A stretch of DNA of 52,384 bases from Actinomycetes bacterium (GTDB taxonomy: Bacteria > Actinomycetota > Acidimicrobiia > Acidimicrobiales > Ilumatobacteraceae). Location of the stretch: assembly GCA_025351965.1 (NCBI GenBank), contig JANXUX010000337.1, forward strand, positions 1-52,384, read 5' to 3'. Under the pieces are notes generated by a model. That model was not told where the DNA came from. It saw nothing but the letters and a program-made list of their open reading frames with translations, and made no database searches. The translations under genes and the position numbers were made by a program. Below, one piece after another: positions 24,195-39,508 of this stretch (positions are counted from its first letter, which is position 1; every line of letters starts with the position of its first letter).

Positions 24195-25856
24195 TCAGAC
24201 CGAGGCGAGGTTCACATCGGCGACGATGTGACCGGCTTCCAGCTCGATCCGGCGAGTGAGGCGCACGTTCTCGAGCAGGGTGCGATCGTGGGTAACCAGC
24301 AACACCGTGCCACCGAAGGACTCGAGCGCGATCTCGAGCTGCTCGATCGCGGCGAGATCGAGGTGGTTGGTCGGCTCGTCGAGGACCAGGCAGTTCGTGC
24401 CGCGGGCCATCAGCAGGGCGAGCACGGTGCGCGTCCGCTCACCGGGTGACAACGACGCGGTCGGACGGTTGACCTCGCCGGCGCCGATGCCGAATTTGGC
24501 GAGCAGGGTCCGCGCATCGGGCACGGTCATCGCGGTTGCGCGCATGAACGCCTCGAGCACGGTCTGCTGATCGGTCAGCTGCCGGCGAGCCTGCTCGAGT
24601 TCACCGACGACGACGCTCGGCCCGAGGTGAGCCTCCCCGGCATCGGGCACGACGTGGCCGAGCAGCATCCGCAGCATGGTCGTCTTGCCGCTGCCGTTGT
24701 GGCCGACGATGGCCACCCGCTCGCCGCCCCCGATCATCAGATCGACCGGGCCGAGCGTGAACGATCCGGCCGACACCGTGGCGCCGGTCAACCGGGCCAC
24801 GATGGCCCCGCTCCGGCTCGTCTCGCCGAATGTCAGCTTCAGCTGCCAGGCCTCGCGCGGTTCCTCGACGACGTCCAATCGTTGCATCGCGCGCTCGGTC
24901 CGAGCGGCTTTGCCGGCGAGCTGCTCGGTCTGGTTGATCTTGAAGTTGCGGACGTGCTTGTCGCCGTCCGATGGGTTCTTCTTGGCCTTGGCCAGACCCT
25001 GCGTCGCCCACTCACGTTCGCGCTGGGCGCGCCCGGCGAGGGTCGACTTCTTGTCGGCATATACCTCGTACTGCTCGCGGGCGTGCTGGGCGGCGAGGTC
25101 ACGCTCGGCGAGGTAGGCCTCCCAGCCGCCGGCGTACATCGAGACGTCGTGGCTGAACTGGTCGATCTCGGCGACGTGGGTGACGACGCGCTTGAGGAAC
25201 TCGCGGTCGTGGCTGACGACGACGAGGCCGGCCTGCAGCGATGCCACCCATGACTCGAGCCGGGCGAGCCCGTCGAGATCGAGGTCGTTGGTCGGCTCGT
25301 CGAGCAGGAACACGTCGAACCGGGCCAGGAGCAGGGAGGCGAGGCTGCAGCGTGCGGCCTCACCACCTGAAAGCGTGTTCATCGACTGGGTCAGCAGACG
25401 CTCGGGTAGTCCGAGCTCGGCCAGCACCTCACCAGTGCGGGCGTCGACGTCGGCGGCGCCGATCGCCAGCCACCGTTCGAGCGCCTCGGAGTAGCGGTCG
25501 TCGGAGCCGGGCTCGGACGTGGCGAGCGCGGACGTCGCCGCATCCAGCTCCGCCGAGGCCGCGCCGACACCGGTGCGCCGGGTGAGGAACTCCGCAACGG
25601 TCTCGTCGGCTCGACGTTCCGGCTCCTGGGGCAGATAGCCGACGATGGCCTGGGGCGGGGTGACGCTGATCGTGCCGGAGTCCGGTCGGATCTCGCCGCT
25701 GAGGACGCGCAGCAGGGTCGACTTGCCGACGCCGTTCGGACCGACGAGACCAGCCCGCCAACCGGGCGAGACGGAGAGATCGGCACCGTCGAGGATGATG
25801 GCCCGCCCCAGTGACAGCGAAATGGATCGGGCGTGGAGGGATGCGTGTGCAGACAT
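24195..25856 (-). CDS. ABC-F family ATP-binding protein
   Basis: 553 residues from ATG 25856. Two ABC cassettes: Walker A GPNGVGKST with signature LSGGEAAR and Walker B DVFLLDEPTNDLDLD, and Walker A GHNGSGKTT with signature LSPGERTR and Walker B CLVLDEPTNHLDL. The charged linker about residues 240-320 (REQYEVYADKKSTLAGRAQR...) is the P-site tRNA interaction motif. There are no membrane segments. ABC-F proteins act on the ribosome as translation factors or as antibiotic-resistance target-protection factors; which applies cannot be told. Alternative starts lie upstream (25892). Confidence 0.9.
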   Translation of the reverse strand: MSAHASLHARSISLSLGRAIILDGADLSVSPGWRAGLVGPNGVGKSTLLRVLSGEIRPDSGTISVTPPQAIVGYLPQEPERRADETVAEFLTRRTGVGAASAELDAATSALATSEPGSDDRYSEALERWLAIGAADVDARTGEVLAELGLPERLLTQSMNTLSGGEAARCSLASLLLARFDVFLLDEPTNDLDLDGLARLESWVASLQAGLVVVSHDREFLKRVVTHVAEIDQFSHDVSMYAGGWEAYLAERDLAAQHAREQYEVYADKKSTLAGRAQREREWATQGLAKAKKNPSDGDKHVRNFKINQTEQLAGKAARTERAMQRLDVVEEPREAWQLKLTFGETSRSGAIVARLTGATVSAGSFTLGPVDLMIGGGERVAIVGHNGSGKTTMLRMLLGHVVPDAGEAHLGPSVVVGELEQARRQLTDQQTVLEAFMRATAMTVPDARTLLAKFGIGAGEVNRPTASLSPGERTRTVLALLMARGTNCLVLDEPTNHLDLAAIEQLEIALESFGGTVLLVTHDRTLLENVRLTRRIELEAGHIVADVNLASV

Positions 25857-25990
25857 GGAGAGCGAGACCTTCCGGGAGAACTGTACGGACATCGGCCGCT
25901 CACGAACGCATGAGACCAGCATGCCAACTCGGGCGGCCTCGATCAACGCATTTCGGAATGACACCGTGAGCGGCGACGTTGCAGCGGACC

Positions 25991-26425
25991 ATGCCGTACA
26001 ACGCCGCCCCTGACGACTGGTGGAAGACCTTCGTCGACGCCCTGCCCGCGCACACCGCCAAGCTCGCCGTCGTGCGCGCCGACGGCAGCCCATTGGTGGC
26101 CCCGATCTGGATCGAGCGCGATGGCGAGGAGATCGTGTTCATGACATCGGCTGACACGATCAAGGGCAAGTCGATCCTGCGCGACGGCCGGGTCAGCCTG
26201 TGCCTCGACAACGAGACGCCGCCGTTCGACTTCGTCACGATCAGTGGCACCACCACGACGTCGGACGATCCCGACGAGCTGCTCCGCTGGGGCACCAGTA
26301 TCGCCGCCCGCTACATGGGCGCCGAGGTGGCCGAGGCCTTCGGCAAGCGCAACGCCGTGCCGCCGGAGATGGTCGTACGGGTCACACCGACCCACATCGT
26401 CGCCAAGAACAACGTCGCCGACTGA
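25991..26425 (+). CDS. PPOX-class (probably F420-dependent) oxidoreductase
   Basis: 144 residues of a split-beta-barrel flavin/F420-binding fold: AKLAVVRADGSPLVAPIWIE, GEEIVFMTSADTIKGKSILR, RVSLCLDNETPPFDFVTISG. These match the PPOX/F420-dependent TIGR03618-like family, abundant in actinobacteria. The ATG at 25991 was chosen over an in-frame TTG at 25979. The substrate is unknown. The stop abuts the convergent alkB-like gene at TGATCA with no gap. Confidence 0.8.
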   Translation: MPYNAAPDDWWKTFVDALPAHTAKLAVVRADGSPLVAPIWIERDGEEIVFMTSADTIKGKSILRDGRVSLCLDNETPPFDFVTISGTTTTSDDPDELLRWGTSIAARYMGAEVAEAFGKRNAVPPEMVVRVTPTHIVAKNNVAD

Positions 26426-27163
26426 TCAGACCGGGATCTGTGCGGCCGTATCGATCGGCAACAGGTCGGGCGGCAGCGGTTCGTTGAGGTCGTGGCGGAA
26501 CATGATGCTCAGGCGCGGCCCGACGGAGCGGGCGACCTTGGGGACGCAGTGCTCCCAGTCGTGCTGGCAGGCACCGCCCATGACCAGCAGATCACCGTGG
26601 CCGACGCTGAACGTGCGCGACGAGCCGCCGCCGCGCGGGCGCACCATGAAATTGCGGGCTGCTCCGACGGACACGATCGCGACAACGGGGTCCTCGTGGG
26701 TGAACCGCTCACGGTCACCGTGCCAGGCCACCGAATCCCGGCCGTCGCGGTAGAGGTTGTAGCCGATCGTGTCGAATCGGCGGCTGTACCGCTCGCTGAG
26801 CGCGAGACGGATGTCGCCGAGCACCGGGAGCGCCTCACCATCGCCGTCGGAACCGTCCCACCAGTGCGTCAGCCGCGGCTCGGGCAGCACCCGCTCCCAC
26901 ATCGTCACCGTGCGCTGCCGCCAGGGCAGCCCGGCGAACAACTCGCCGAAGACGTGATCTGCGGCGCCGAGCCAGTTGGGCAGGGTGTCCACCCACGACG
27001 TCTCGTCGAGCCAGCGCCGCTGGAGACCGCCGAACCCAGCGTCGATGACCGGTTCGGTCGCACCGAACAGGCTGGACTGCCACATCAACGAGATGTCGTC
27101 GAGGTCGGTTGCGATGTCGCGTGCGATCGTTGCCACTGGCGTAGTCTCGCGAATCGAACGCAC
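26426..27163 (-). CDS. AlkB-like 2-oxoglutarate/Fe(II) dioxygenase
   Basis: 245 residues. Iron and 2-oxoglutarate ligands are visible: YNLYRDGRDSVAWHGDRE (HxD), CQHDWEHCVPKV (second His) and RLSIMFR (2OG-binding Arg). The nucleotide-recognition lid region is at the N-terminus. AlkB enzymes oxidatively demethylate 1-methyladenine and 3-methylcytosine in DNA or RNA. The GTG at 27163 has GGGAG 8 nt upstream; internal starts at 27136 and 27085 are possible. It is divergent from the VOC gene. Confidence 0.9.
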   Translation of the reverse strand: MRSIRETTPVATIARDIATDLDDISLMWQSSLFGATEPVIDAGFGGLQRRWLDETSWVDTLPNWLGAADHVFGELFAGLPWRQRTVTMWERVLPEPRLTHWWDGSDGDGEALPVLGDIRLALSERYSRRFDTIGYNLYRDGRDSVAWHGDRERFTHEDPVVAIVSVGAARNFMVRPRGGGSSRTFSVGHGDLLVMGGACQHDWEHCVPKVARSVGPRLSIMFRHDLNEPLPPDLLPIDTAAQIPV

Positions 27164-27182
27164 GTTCGCAACTCCCGTCTCC

Positions 27183-27188
27183 TACAGT
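27183..27188 (+). promoter_or_regulatory. TACAGT -10-like box of the VOC gene
   Basis: TACAGT ends 6 nt before the GTG at 27195, with no Shine-Dalgarno possible between. Probably leaderless. Confidence 0.4.
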
Positions 27189-27194
27189 GGACCG

Positions 27195-27566
27195 GTGCAC
27201 GTGATCGGATTGGACCACATCGTGCTCAACGTCGCCGACGTCGAGCGTTCCCTCGCCTGGTACCAGGGTGTCCTCGGCCTCGAGCCGGTGCGTGTCGACC
27301 TGTGGCGCGAGGGCCGATCCCCGTTCCCGTCGGTGCGTGTGGACGCCACGACCATCATCGACCTCGTCGCCGCACCGCGGCACGAGTCGAACATGGACCA
27401 CCTCTGCCTCGTCGTCCATCGGGCCGACGTCGACGCGATCGTCGCGGACGAGCGGTTCACCGTCGTCGACGGTCCGGGCTCTCGCTACGGGGCCCAGGGA
27501 AACGGCTGGTCGGTCTACGTGCACGACCCCGACGGCAACACCGTCGAGTTCCGCTCGTACTCCTGA
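27195..27566 (+). CDS. VOC/glyoxalase-bleomycin-resistance fold protein
   Basis: 123 residues forming two beta-alpha-beta-beta-beta modules. VIGLDHIVLNVADVERSLAW with metal-ligand His, FPSVRVDATTIIDLVA, then MDHLCLVVHRADVDAIV with the second His, and YVHDPDGNTVEFRSY with the terminal Glu ligand. Members include lyases, dioxygenases and drug-binding proteins; no specific function is visible. It is 37 nt upstream of mfd, which has its own -10 box. Confidence 0.88.
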   Translation: MHVIGLDHIVLNVADVERSLAWYQGVLGLEPVRVDLWREGRSPFPSVRVDATTIIDLVAAPRHESNMDHLCLVVHRADVDAIVADERFTVVDGPGSRYGAQGNGWSVYVHDPDGNTVEFRSYS

Positions 27567-27587
27567 CCTCCCCAGCGGAGCCGCCGG

Positions 27588-27593
27588 TATCGT
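27588..27593 (+). promoter_or_regulatory. TATCGT -10-like box of mfd
   Basis: TATCGT ends 10 nt before the mfd GTG in the short gap after the VOC gene. Confidence 0.35.
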
Positions 27594-27603
27594 CGAAGCT
27601 CCC

Positions 27604-31070
<3,467 letters not shown>

Positions 31071-31074
<4 letters not shown>

Positions 31075-32000
31075 TTCGTCGCCTTTCCGTCACCCTCGCC
31101 GTGGTCGCCCTGACCAGCACGATCGCCAGTGGTTGCAGCACGTTCTCGAAGAACGGCGAGGCCGCCAAGGTCGACGGCACGGCGCTGTCGATCGACGACT
31201 TCGAAGCGCTGAACAACGGCCTGGCAAAGGCCGGCGTCATCGAGCCGGCGACCAACGGCGAGTACTCGAGCAACGCCGTGCGCTCCACGCTCACCCGCTG
31301 GGTGCTGGCGACATCGCTGCGGCTCGACCTGGCCAAACAGGGCGTCACCATCGACGACGCGGCGAAGGCCTCGGCCAAATCCGTGCTGCAAGCCAACACT
31401 GCGGTGCAGTTCGACGCCCTCGACTCGACGACCCAGGATTTCCTGATCGACGAGCTCGCCGGTCAGAGCACACTCGTCGCCAGCCCGCTGATCACCGACG
31501 CAGAGGCCGAAGCCGCCTACACGGCCGGCCTCACCGAATCCAACACCCTCTGTCTGCGCGTGATCGGCTTCCCGGATTCGAGCACGGCCAACGCCGCGTA
31601 CCAACAGCTGCTCGACGGCGGTGACTTCGCCAGCATCGCCGATGCGAACAACACCGACGGCTCGCTCGGCAAGGGCGGCGTGTTCACCGACGCGACGACC
31701 AAGAGCGAGTGCGTCTCGGCTGCGTCGCTGAACGCGCAGGTCGGCCAGGCTCTGGCCAAGACCGACCTCGGCGTGCCGGCGGCCCCGCAGGCGTTCACCG
31801 GTTCCGACGGCACGACCCAGCAGTTCTTCATCTTCATGCAGCGCCCGTGGGCCGAAGTAGCCGATGCCGCGACGCCGCTGGTGCGTCAGGCCCTCGGACC
31901 GGCGGCCCGGAAGAAGCTGCTCGCCGACGCGAGGGCCACCGTCGACAGCCGTTACGGCATGTGGGACGCGGCGACGCTGACCGTGCTACCGACCCGCTGA
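31071..32000 (+). CDS. SurA/parvulin-like lipoprotein chaperone
   Basis: 309 residues. The lipoprotein signal peptide is RRLSVTLAVVALTSTIASGC, with the lipobox Cys at about residue 22. The mature part resembles SurA_N/PpiC proteins: a KVDGTALSIDDFEALNNGLA start, a helical region, then a parvulin-like stretch SNTLCLRVIGFPDSSTANAA and GGDFASIADANNTDGSLGKG, with a C-terminal helix. It probably assists folding of exported proteins at the outer membrane face. It lies between mfd and mazG, where mycobacteria also have nearby lipoproteins (lpqU). GTGA overlap with mfd. Confidence 0.8.
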
Positions 32001-33452
32001 ACGAGATGACATGACGCCGCCGCCGCCGCGGGTGATCGTCGTCGGCCTCGGACCGGGTGGGCCGGAGTACGTCACCGACCAGACCCGCACCGCCATCGCC
32101 GACACCCGACGTCGCTTCCTGCGCACGTCGCGCCATCCCTCGGCCACCCTCGTCCCCGACGCCGTCACCTTCGACCACCTCTACGAATCGTCCGACCGGT
32201 TCGAGGACGTCTACGCAGCGATCACCGAGGTGCTGGTCGACGCTGCCATCCAGCACGGTGAGGTGCTCTACGCCGTCCCCGGGTCCCCCCTGGTCCTGGA
32301 GCGCAGCGTGCGCCACCTGCGCGACGACCTCCGGGTGGAGTGCGTGATCCTGCCGGCGATGTCGTTCCTCGACCTGGCCTACGCTGCGCTCGGCATCGAC
32401 CCGGTCGAGACCAGGGTGCGGTTGATCGACGGTCACGAGTTCGCGACCGCCGCCGCCGGCGACAGTGGGCCGCTGCTCGTCGCCCACTGCCACGCCAACT
32501 GGGTGCTCAGCGACATCAAGCTCGCCATCGACGACGCGGGCAACGCGAGCAACGACGACGTCGAGGTCGTGGTGCTCCAACGGCTCGGCACATCCGAGCA
32601 GCTCGTCACCCGGGTCCGCTGGGCCGACCTCGACACGTCCGTCGATGCCGATCACCTGACGAGCGTGTACGTGCCGCACCTCGCCGTCGCCGTGGCCGAG
32701 CACTACTCCCGGTTCCACGCGTTGGCGCGAACGCTGCGCGAGCAGTGCCCGTGGGACATCGAGCAGACCCATGCGAGTCTGATCCCCCACCTGCTCGAGG
32801 AGACCTACGAGGTGGTCGACGCGCTCCAGGCACTCGACCCCGGAGATCCCGCCACCGACGAAGATCTGATCGAGGAACTCGGCGACCTACTCTACCAGAT
32901 CGAGTTCCACGCGACGATCGCCGAGCAACAGGGACGGTTCACGATCGCCGACGTCACCCAGGGGGTGCACGACAAGCTGGTGCGCCGCCACCCACACGTC
33001 TTCGGCCCGGCCGACGGTGAGATGGCCGGCGCCGACACGACGAGCCAGGTGCTGTCCAACTGGGAGACGATCAAGCGTGAGGAGAAGGGCCGGACAAGCA
33101 TCTTCGACGGCATCCCATCGTCGCTCCCATCGCTGTCCTACGCCTACAAGGCCCAGAAGAAGGCGGCCGGACTCGGTTTCGACTGGCCCGACGTGTCCGG
33201 TGCGTTGGCAAAGATCGCCGAGGAGGCCGACGAACTCGTCGAGGCCAGCGCCGGTGGTGACGCTGCGGCGACAGCGGACGAGCTCGGCGACCTGTTGTTC
33301 TCCGTGGTCAACGTGGCCCGGCACCTGAAGGTGGATCCCGAGGTCGCACTCCGCGCCGCGGTCACCAAGTTCCGGACTCGCTTCGAGGGCGTCGAGCGGT
33401 TGGCCCGCGAGCGCGGCATCGACCTCACCGCCAGCGATCTGGCCGTACTCGA

Positions 33453-36368
<2,916 letters not shown>

Positions 36369-36413
36369 CGGGGTGACACCGTTCGTGGTGGTCGAGGTGC
36401 GAAACTGTCCGAC

Positions 36414-37004
36414 GTGAACGAGGGCCACCGTACGAGCAGCATTTCGCGCCCGCGCAACGCCACCGGCGGTGTTACGACGCGCACTGCGAAGCGCTCGACC
36501 GTGCCCGCCCGCTCCGAGCGCGCTCCGGCGTCCAAGCCCGGGTTGCTCGACGACTTCACCACGCCGATCGCCCGCGAAGACCAGATCGTGCGCAGGGGCC
36601 ACGGCCGCCTGATCCTCGGCGCCGTCGGTGCGCTGATCGCGCTGGCAATCGGTGCTGCGCTGTTCGTCCTGCCGATCAAGTCCTGGATGCACCAGCGCGA
36701 TGACCTCAGGGTGCGCACCGACGAGCTGAGCACGCTCAACGCAGCCAACGCACAGCTGCAAACAGAGGTGGATCGGCTGCAGACCGACGAGGGCATCCGC
36801 GAGGCGGCGCGTACTGAGATCGACTACGTGCCGAACGGCGAGAAGCGGATCACGGTGTTGGCCACACCCGCCGCCTCGACAGCGCTGCCGGCCGGCTGGC
36901 CCTACGACATGGTCAGCTCGATCATCGCTCTGCGTCAGGCCGAGGCCGTCGCCGCCACGACACCGTCGACGACTTCTGCGGTGGCTGCGACCACGACGCC
37001 CTGA
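36414..37004 (+). CDS. FtsB/DivIC-type septum formation protein
   Basis: 196 residues. A basic, disordered cytoplasmic N-terminus (about 1-65) precedes one membrane helix (LILGAVGALIALAIGAALFV, about 67-86). A coiled coil follows (RDDLRVRTDELSTLNAANAQ, LQTEVDRLQTDEGIREAART), with the EIDYVPNGEKRI stretch that in DivIC/FtsB reads YxxPGE, and then a Thr-rich tail. It joins the FtsQLB division complex in the membrane. GTG start 36414. Position after eno supports the call (Rv1024 in M. tuberculosis). Confidence 0.88.
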   Translation: MNEGHRTSSISRPRNATGGVTTRTAKRSTVPARSERAPASKPGLLDDFTTPIAREDQIVRRGHGRLILGAVGALIALAIGAALFVLPIKSWMHQRDDLRVRTDELSTLNAANAQLQTEVDRLQTDEGIREAARTEIDYVPNGEKRITVLATPAASTALPAGWPYDMVSSIIALRQAEAVAATTPSTTSAVAATTTP

Positions 37005-37068
37005 TCCGACTAAGATCAGCCTCTCGACGGACGTGTCATCAGGCGTACGTGTCATCAGGGGGTTCCGC

Positions 37069-39366
37069 GTGGGCGGCAGCATTCTCGGCAATCGTGTTCT
37101 CCGCAAGGAAGATCCGAAGTTCCTCACCGACGGGGGCATCTATGTCGACGACATGGACGAGCCGATGCTGGAGGGCGCCGTACACGCGACCTACGTCCGC
37201 AGCCAGGTCGCCCATGGCACGCTCGTGTCGATCGACGCCAGCGAGGCACTCCAGATGCCCGGCGTCATCGCGGTGTACACCGCTGCGGACCTCGAGCTCG
37301 GGCCGGCCCCCGCCGTGTTCAACCCAATGGTCGTGCGCACGCTGCTCGCGACCGAGAAGGTGCGCTACGTCGGTGAGTGCGTCGCCGTCGTCGTCACCGA
37401 GACCCGCCGCCAAGGCGAGGACGCCGCCAACGCCGTGATCCTCGACATCGATGCGCTTCCTGTGCTCGTTGACGTCGAGGCTGCGATGACCTCGGCCAAC
37501 CTGATCTATGAGGGCGCCGGCAGCAACGTCGTGTTCGACACGACCGCGCTCGGCATGCCGCTCAACACCGACGACTTCCTCGCCGGCTGCGAGGTCACCG
37601 TCACCGGCCGCTTCATGAACCAACGCGTCGCTCCCTGCCCGCTGGAGGTCCGCGGATCCGCGGTTGCCTGGGTCGATGGACGCCTCAATCAGTGGATCAG
37701 CACCCAGCACGCCCAGGGCGTCAAGGACGCGATGGTCGCCACGAACGGGGTCGAGCCCGACCAGGTCCGGATCATCACCCCCGACGTCGGCGGCGGATTC
37801 GGCGCCAAGATCGGCGCCTACCCGGAGGAGCTGCTGCTCGGCCGGATCGCCAAGAAGATCGGCAAGCCGGTCGTCTGGCGCGAAACCCGCAGCGAGTCGA
37901 TGGTCGCGCTCGGCCATGGTCGCGCCCAGCTCCAGTACGTCACCATCGGCGGCACCCGCGACGGCAAGGTCACGCACTACCAGCTGCACGCGATCCAGGA
38001 CTGCGGCGGCTTTGCCGACATGGGCATGATCCTGGCCCCGTTCATGACCCGCCCGATGGCGAGCGGCGTCTACGACATCCCGAACATCGAGGTGCGCACG
38101 ACGAGCGTGGTCACCAACACCACGCCGATCGTTGCCTACCGAGGCGCCGGCCGCCCCGAGGCGACCGCTGCGATCGAGCGGGCGATGGACCTCTTCGCCT
38201 ACGAACTGGGCATGGATCCTGCCGACGTCCGCCGGATCAACTTGATCCCCAAGTTCCTCGAGCCGCACACGACTGCGATCGGCCAGACCTACGACGTCGG
38301 TGACTTCGAGGTCGCACTCGACAAGGCGCTCGATGCTGCCGACTACACGGCACTGCGCGCTGAACAGTCCGCACGTCGGGCCAGCGGCGACACCAAGCAA
38401 CTCGGCATCGGCGTCAGCATCTACGTCGAGATCACCGGCGGCGTCCCGCCGTTCGGCGACGACGCCAAGATCGACGTCCTCGAAGACGGTCGGGCCATCG
38501 TCTACACCGGCACCTCACCCCACGGTCAGGGCCATGCAACGGCATTCGCGATGATCACATCCGACCAGACCGGTATCCCGATGGACCGTATCGAGCTCGT
38601 CTGGGGCGACACCGACCTCGTCCCGGTGGGTGGTGGCACGATGGGCTCACGCTCGCTGCAGCATGGTGGCTCGGCCGTCAACCAGGCCGCTGTCGAGCTC
38701 GTCGAGCAGGCCAGCAAGCTCGCCGCCCGGCTCCTCGAAGCCGATGAAGCCGACGTCGTGCTCGAGAAGGACAGCGGTGCATTCCACGTCACCGGAACGC
38801 CTGCGGTCACCAAGACCTGGGCCGACCTCGCAGTCGCGATGAAGTCCGAGGGCGGTCTGACCCAGAAGACGACGTTCGCTGCCGTCAGCCCGACATTCCC
38901 GTTCGGCGCGCACGTCGCCGTCGTCGAGGTCGACACCGAGACCGGTCAGGTCAAGCACATCCGCCACGTCGCCTGCGACGATGCCGGACGGGTGCTGAAC
39001 CCGCTGCTGCTCGACGGCCAGATCCACGGCGGCGTCGCCCAGGGCACTGCGCAGGCACTGCTCGAGGAAGTTCGCTACGACGAGGACGGCAACCCGATCA
39101 CCTCGAACCTGGCCGACTACGCGATGATCTCGGCGGCCGAGCTGCCGAGCTTCGAGGTCATCCACATGGAGACCCCGACGCCCGTCAACCCGCTCGGCGC
39201 AAAGGGCATCGGCGAGAGCGGCACCATCGGCAGCACGCCAGCCGTGCAGTCCGCCGTCGTCGACGCCCTCCGCCACCTCGGTGTCACCCACATCGACATG
39301 CCGGCCACCGCCGAGAAGGTCTGGCGTTCGATCGCCACCGCCGCCGCACCAGCCGCGGCGAAGTAA
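37069..39366 (+). CDS. Xanthine-dehydrogenase/CO-dehydrogenase-family molybdenum hydroxylase large subunit
   Basis: 765 residues from GTG 37069 (AGGGGG 6-7 nt upstream; TAAGAT at 37011 may be the -10 box). SILGNRVLRKEDPKFLTDGG starts the first aldehyde-oxidase domain. The molybdopterin-binding domain has PDVGGGFGAKIGAYPEELLL, VVAYRGAGRPEA-type VAYRGAGRPEATAAIERAMD, GTSPHGQGHATAF and the catalytic Glu in LGAKGIGESGTIG. The active-site loop reads AYRGAGRPEA, not the AYxCSFR of true (form I) CO dehydrogenase, so the substrate is probably an N-heterocycle or aldehyde. No medium FAD or small 2Fe-2S subunit gene adjoins it. The two-box element follows its stop by 18 nt. Confidence 0.92.
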   Translation: MGGSILGNRVLRKEDPKFLTDGGIYVDDMDEPMLEGAVHATYVRSQVAHGTLVSIDASEALQMPGVIAVYTAADLELGPAPAVFNPMVVRTLLATEKVRYVGECVAVVVTETRRQGEDAANAVILDIDALPVLVDVEAAMTSANLIYEGAGSNVVFDTTALGMPLNTDDFLAGCEVTVTGRFMNQRVAPCPLEVRGSAVAWVDGRLNQWISTQHAQGVKDAMVATNGVEPDQVRIITPDVGGGFGAKIGAYPEELLLGRIAKKIGKPVVWRETRSESMVALGHGRAQLQYVTIGGTRDGKVTHYQLHAIQDCGGFADMGMILAPFMTRPMASGVYDIPNIEVRTTSVVTNTTPIVAYRGAGRPEATAAIERAMDLFAYELGMDPADVRRINLIPKFLEPHTTAIGQTYDVGDFEVALDKALDAADYTALRAEQSARRASGDTKQLGIGVSIYVEITGGVPPFGDDAKIDVLEDGRAIVYTGTSPHGQGHATAFAMITSDQTGIPMDRIELVWGDTDLVPVGGGTMGSRSLQHGGSAVNQAAVELVEQASKLAARLLEADEADVVLEKDSGAFHVTGTPAVTKTWADLAVAMKSEGGLTQKTTFAAVSPTFPFGAHVAVVEVDTETGQVKHIRHVACDDAGRVLNPLLLDGQIHGGVAQGTAQALLEEVRYDEDGNPITSNLADYAMISAAELPSFEVIHMETPTPVNPLGAKGIGESGTIGSTPAVQSAVVDALRHLGVTHIDMPATAEKVWRSIATAAAPAAAK

Positions 39367-39384
39367 CCCACCCCCGACAAACTG

Positions 39385-39445
39385 GGTTCCGCGAAGGTTC
39401 CGGCCCCTCAGGGCGTCACGTTCGGTGCGAACAATTGCAAGCGCG
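39385..39445 (+). repeat. Left copy of the inverted two-box element
   Basis: Box 1 (39385-39407, 23 bp, starting GGTTCCGCGAAGGTTC) and box 2 (39427-39445, GCGAACAATTGCAAGCGCG) are separated by 19 variable nt. The exact reverse complement of both boxes, with the same 19-nt spacing, is at 42356-42416. It lies 18 nt after the molybdenum hydroxylase stop. Confidence 0.9.
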
Positions 39446-39466
39446 CCGCCCGATCGGGCGGCGCGC
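39441..39466. terminator. Perfect 26-bp GC palindrome between convergent genes
   Basis: A perfect GC-rich palindrome (GCGCGCCGCC...GGCGGCGCGC) would fold into a very stable stem. It sits between the rightward hydroxylase gene and the leftward surface-protein pseudogene and overlaps box 2 of the repeat. There is no T tract, so a bidirectional terminator is the likely but unproven role. The right copy of the repeat lacks this palindrome core. Confidence 0.55.
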
Positions 39467-39508
39467 GTCGCGTTGTCGGCCCGGGTGACCGGGGTGAGTG
39501 TCAGCGGG

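Noticed and set aside
37031-37059. 13-bp direct repeat ACGTGTCATCAGG with 16-bp period before the molybdenum hydroxylase gene
   Set aside because: Seen clearly, but it overlaps the Shine-Dalgarno region and is most simply a small duplication; no evidence of an operator.
37069-39366. True form I CO dehydrogenase (coxL)
   Set aside because: The active-site loop is AYRGAGRPEA, not AYxCSFR, and coxM/coxS are absent.
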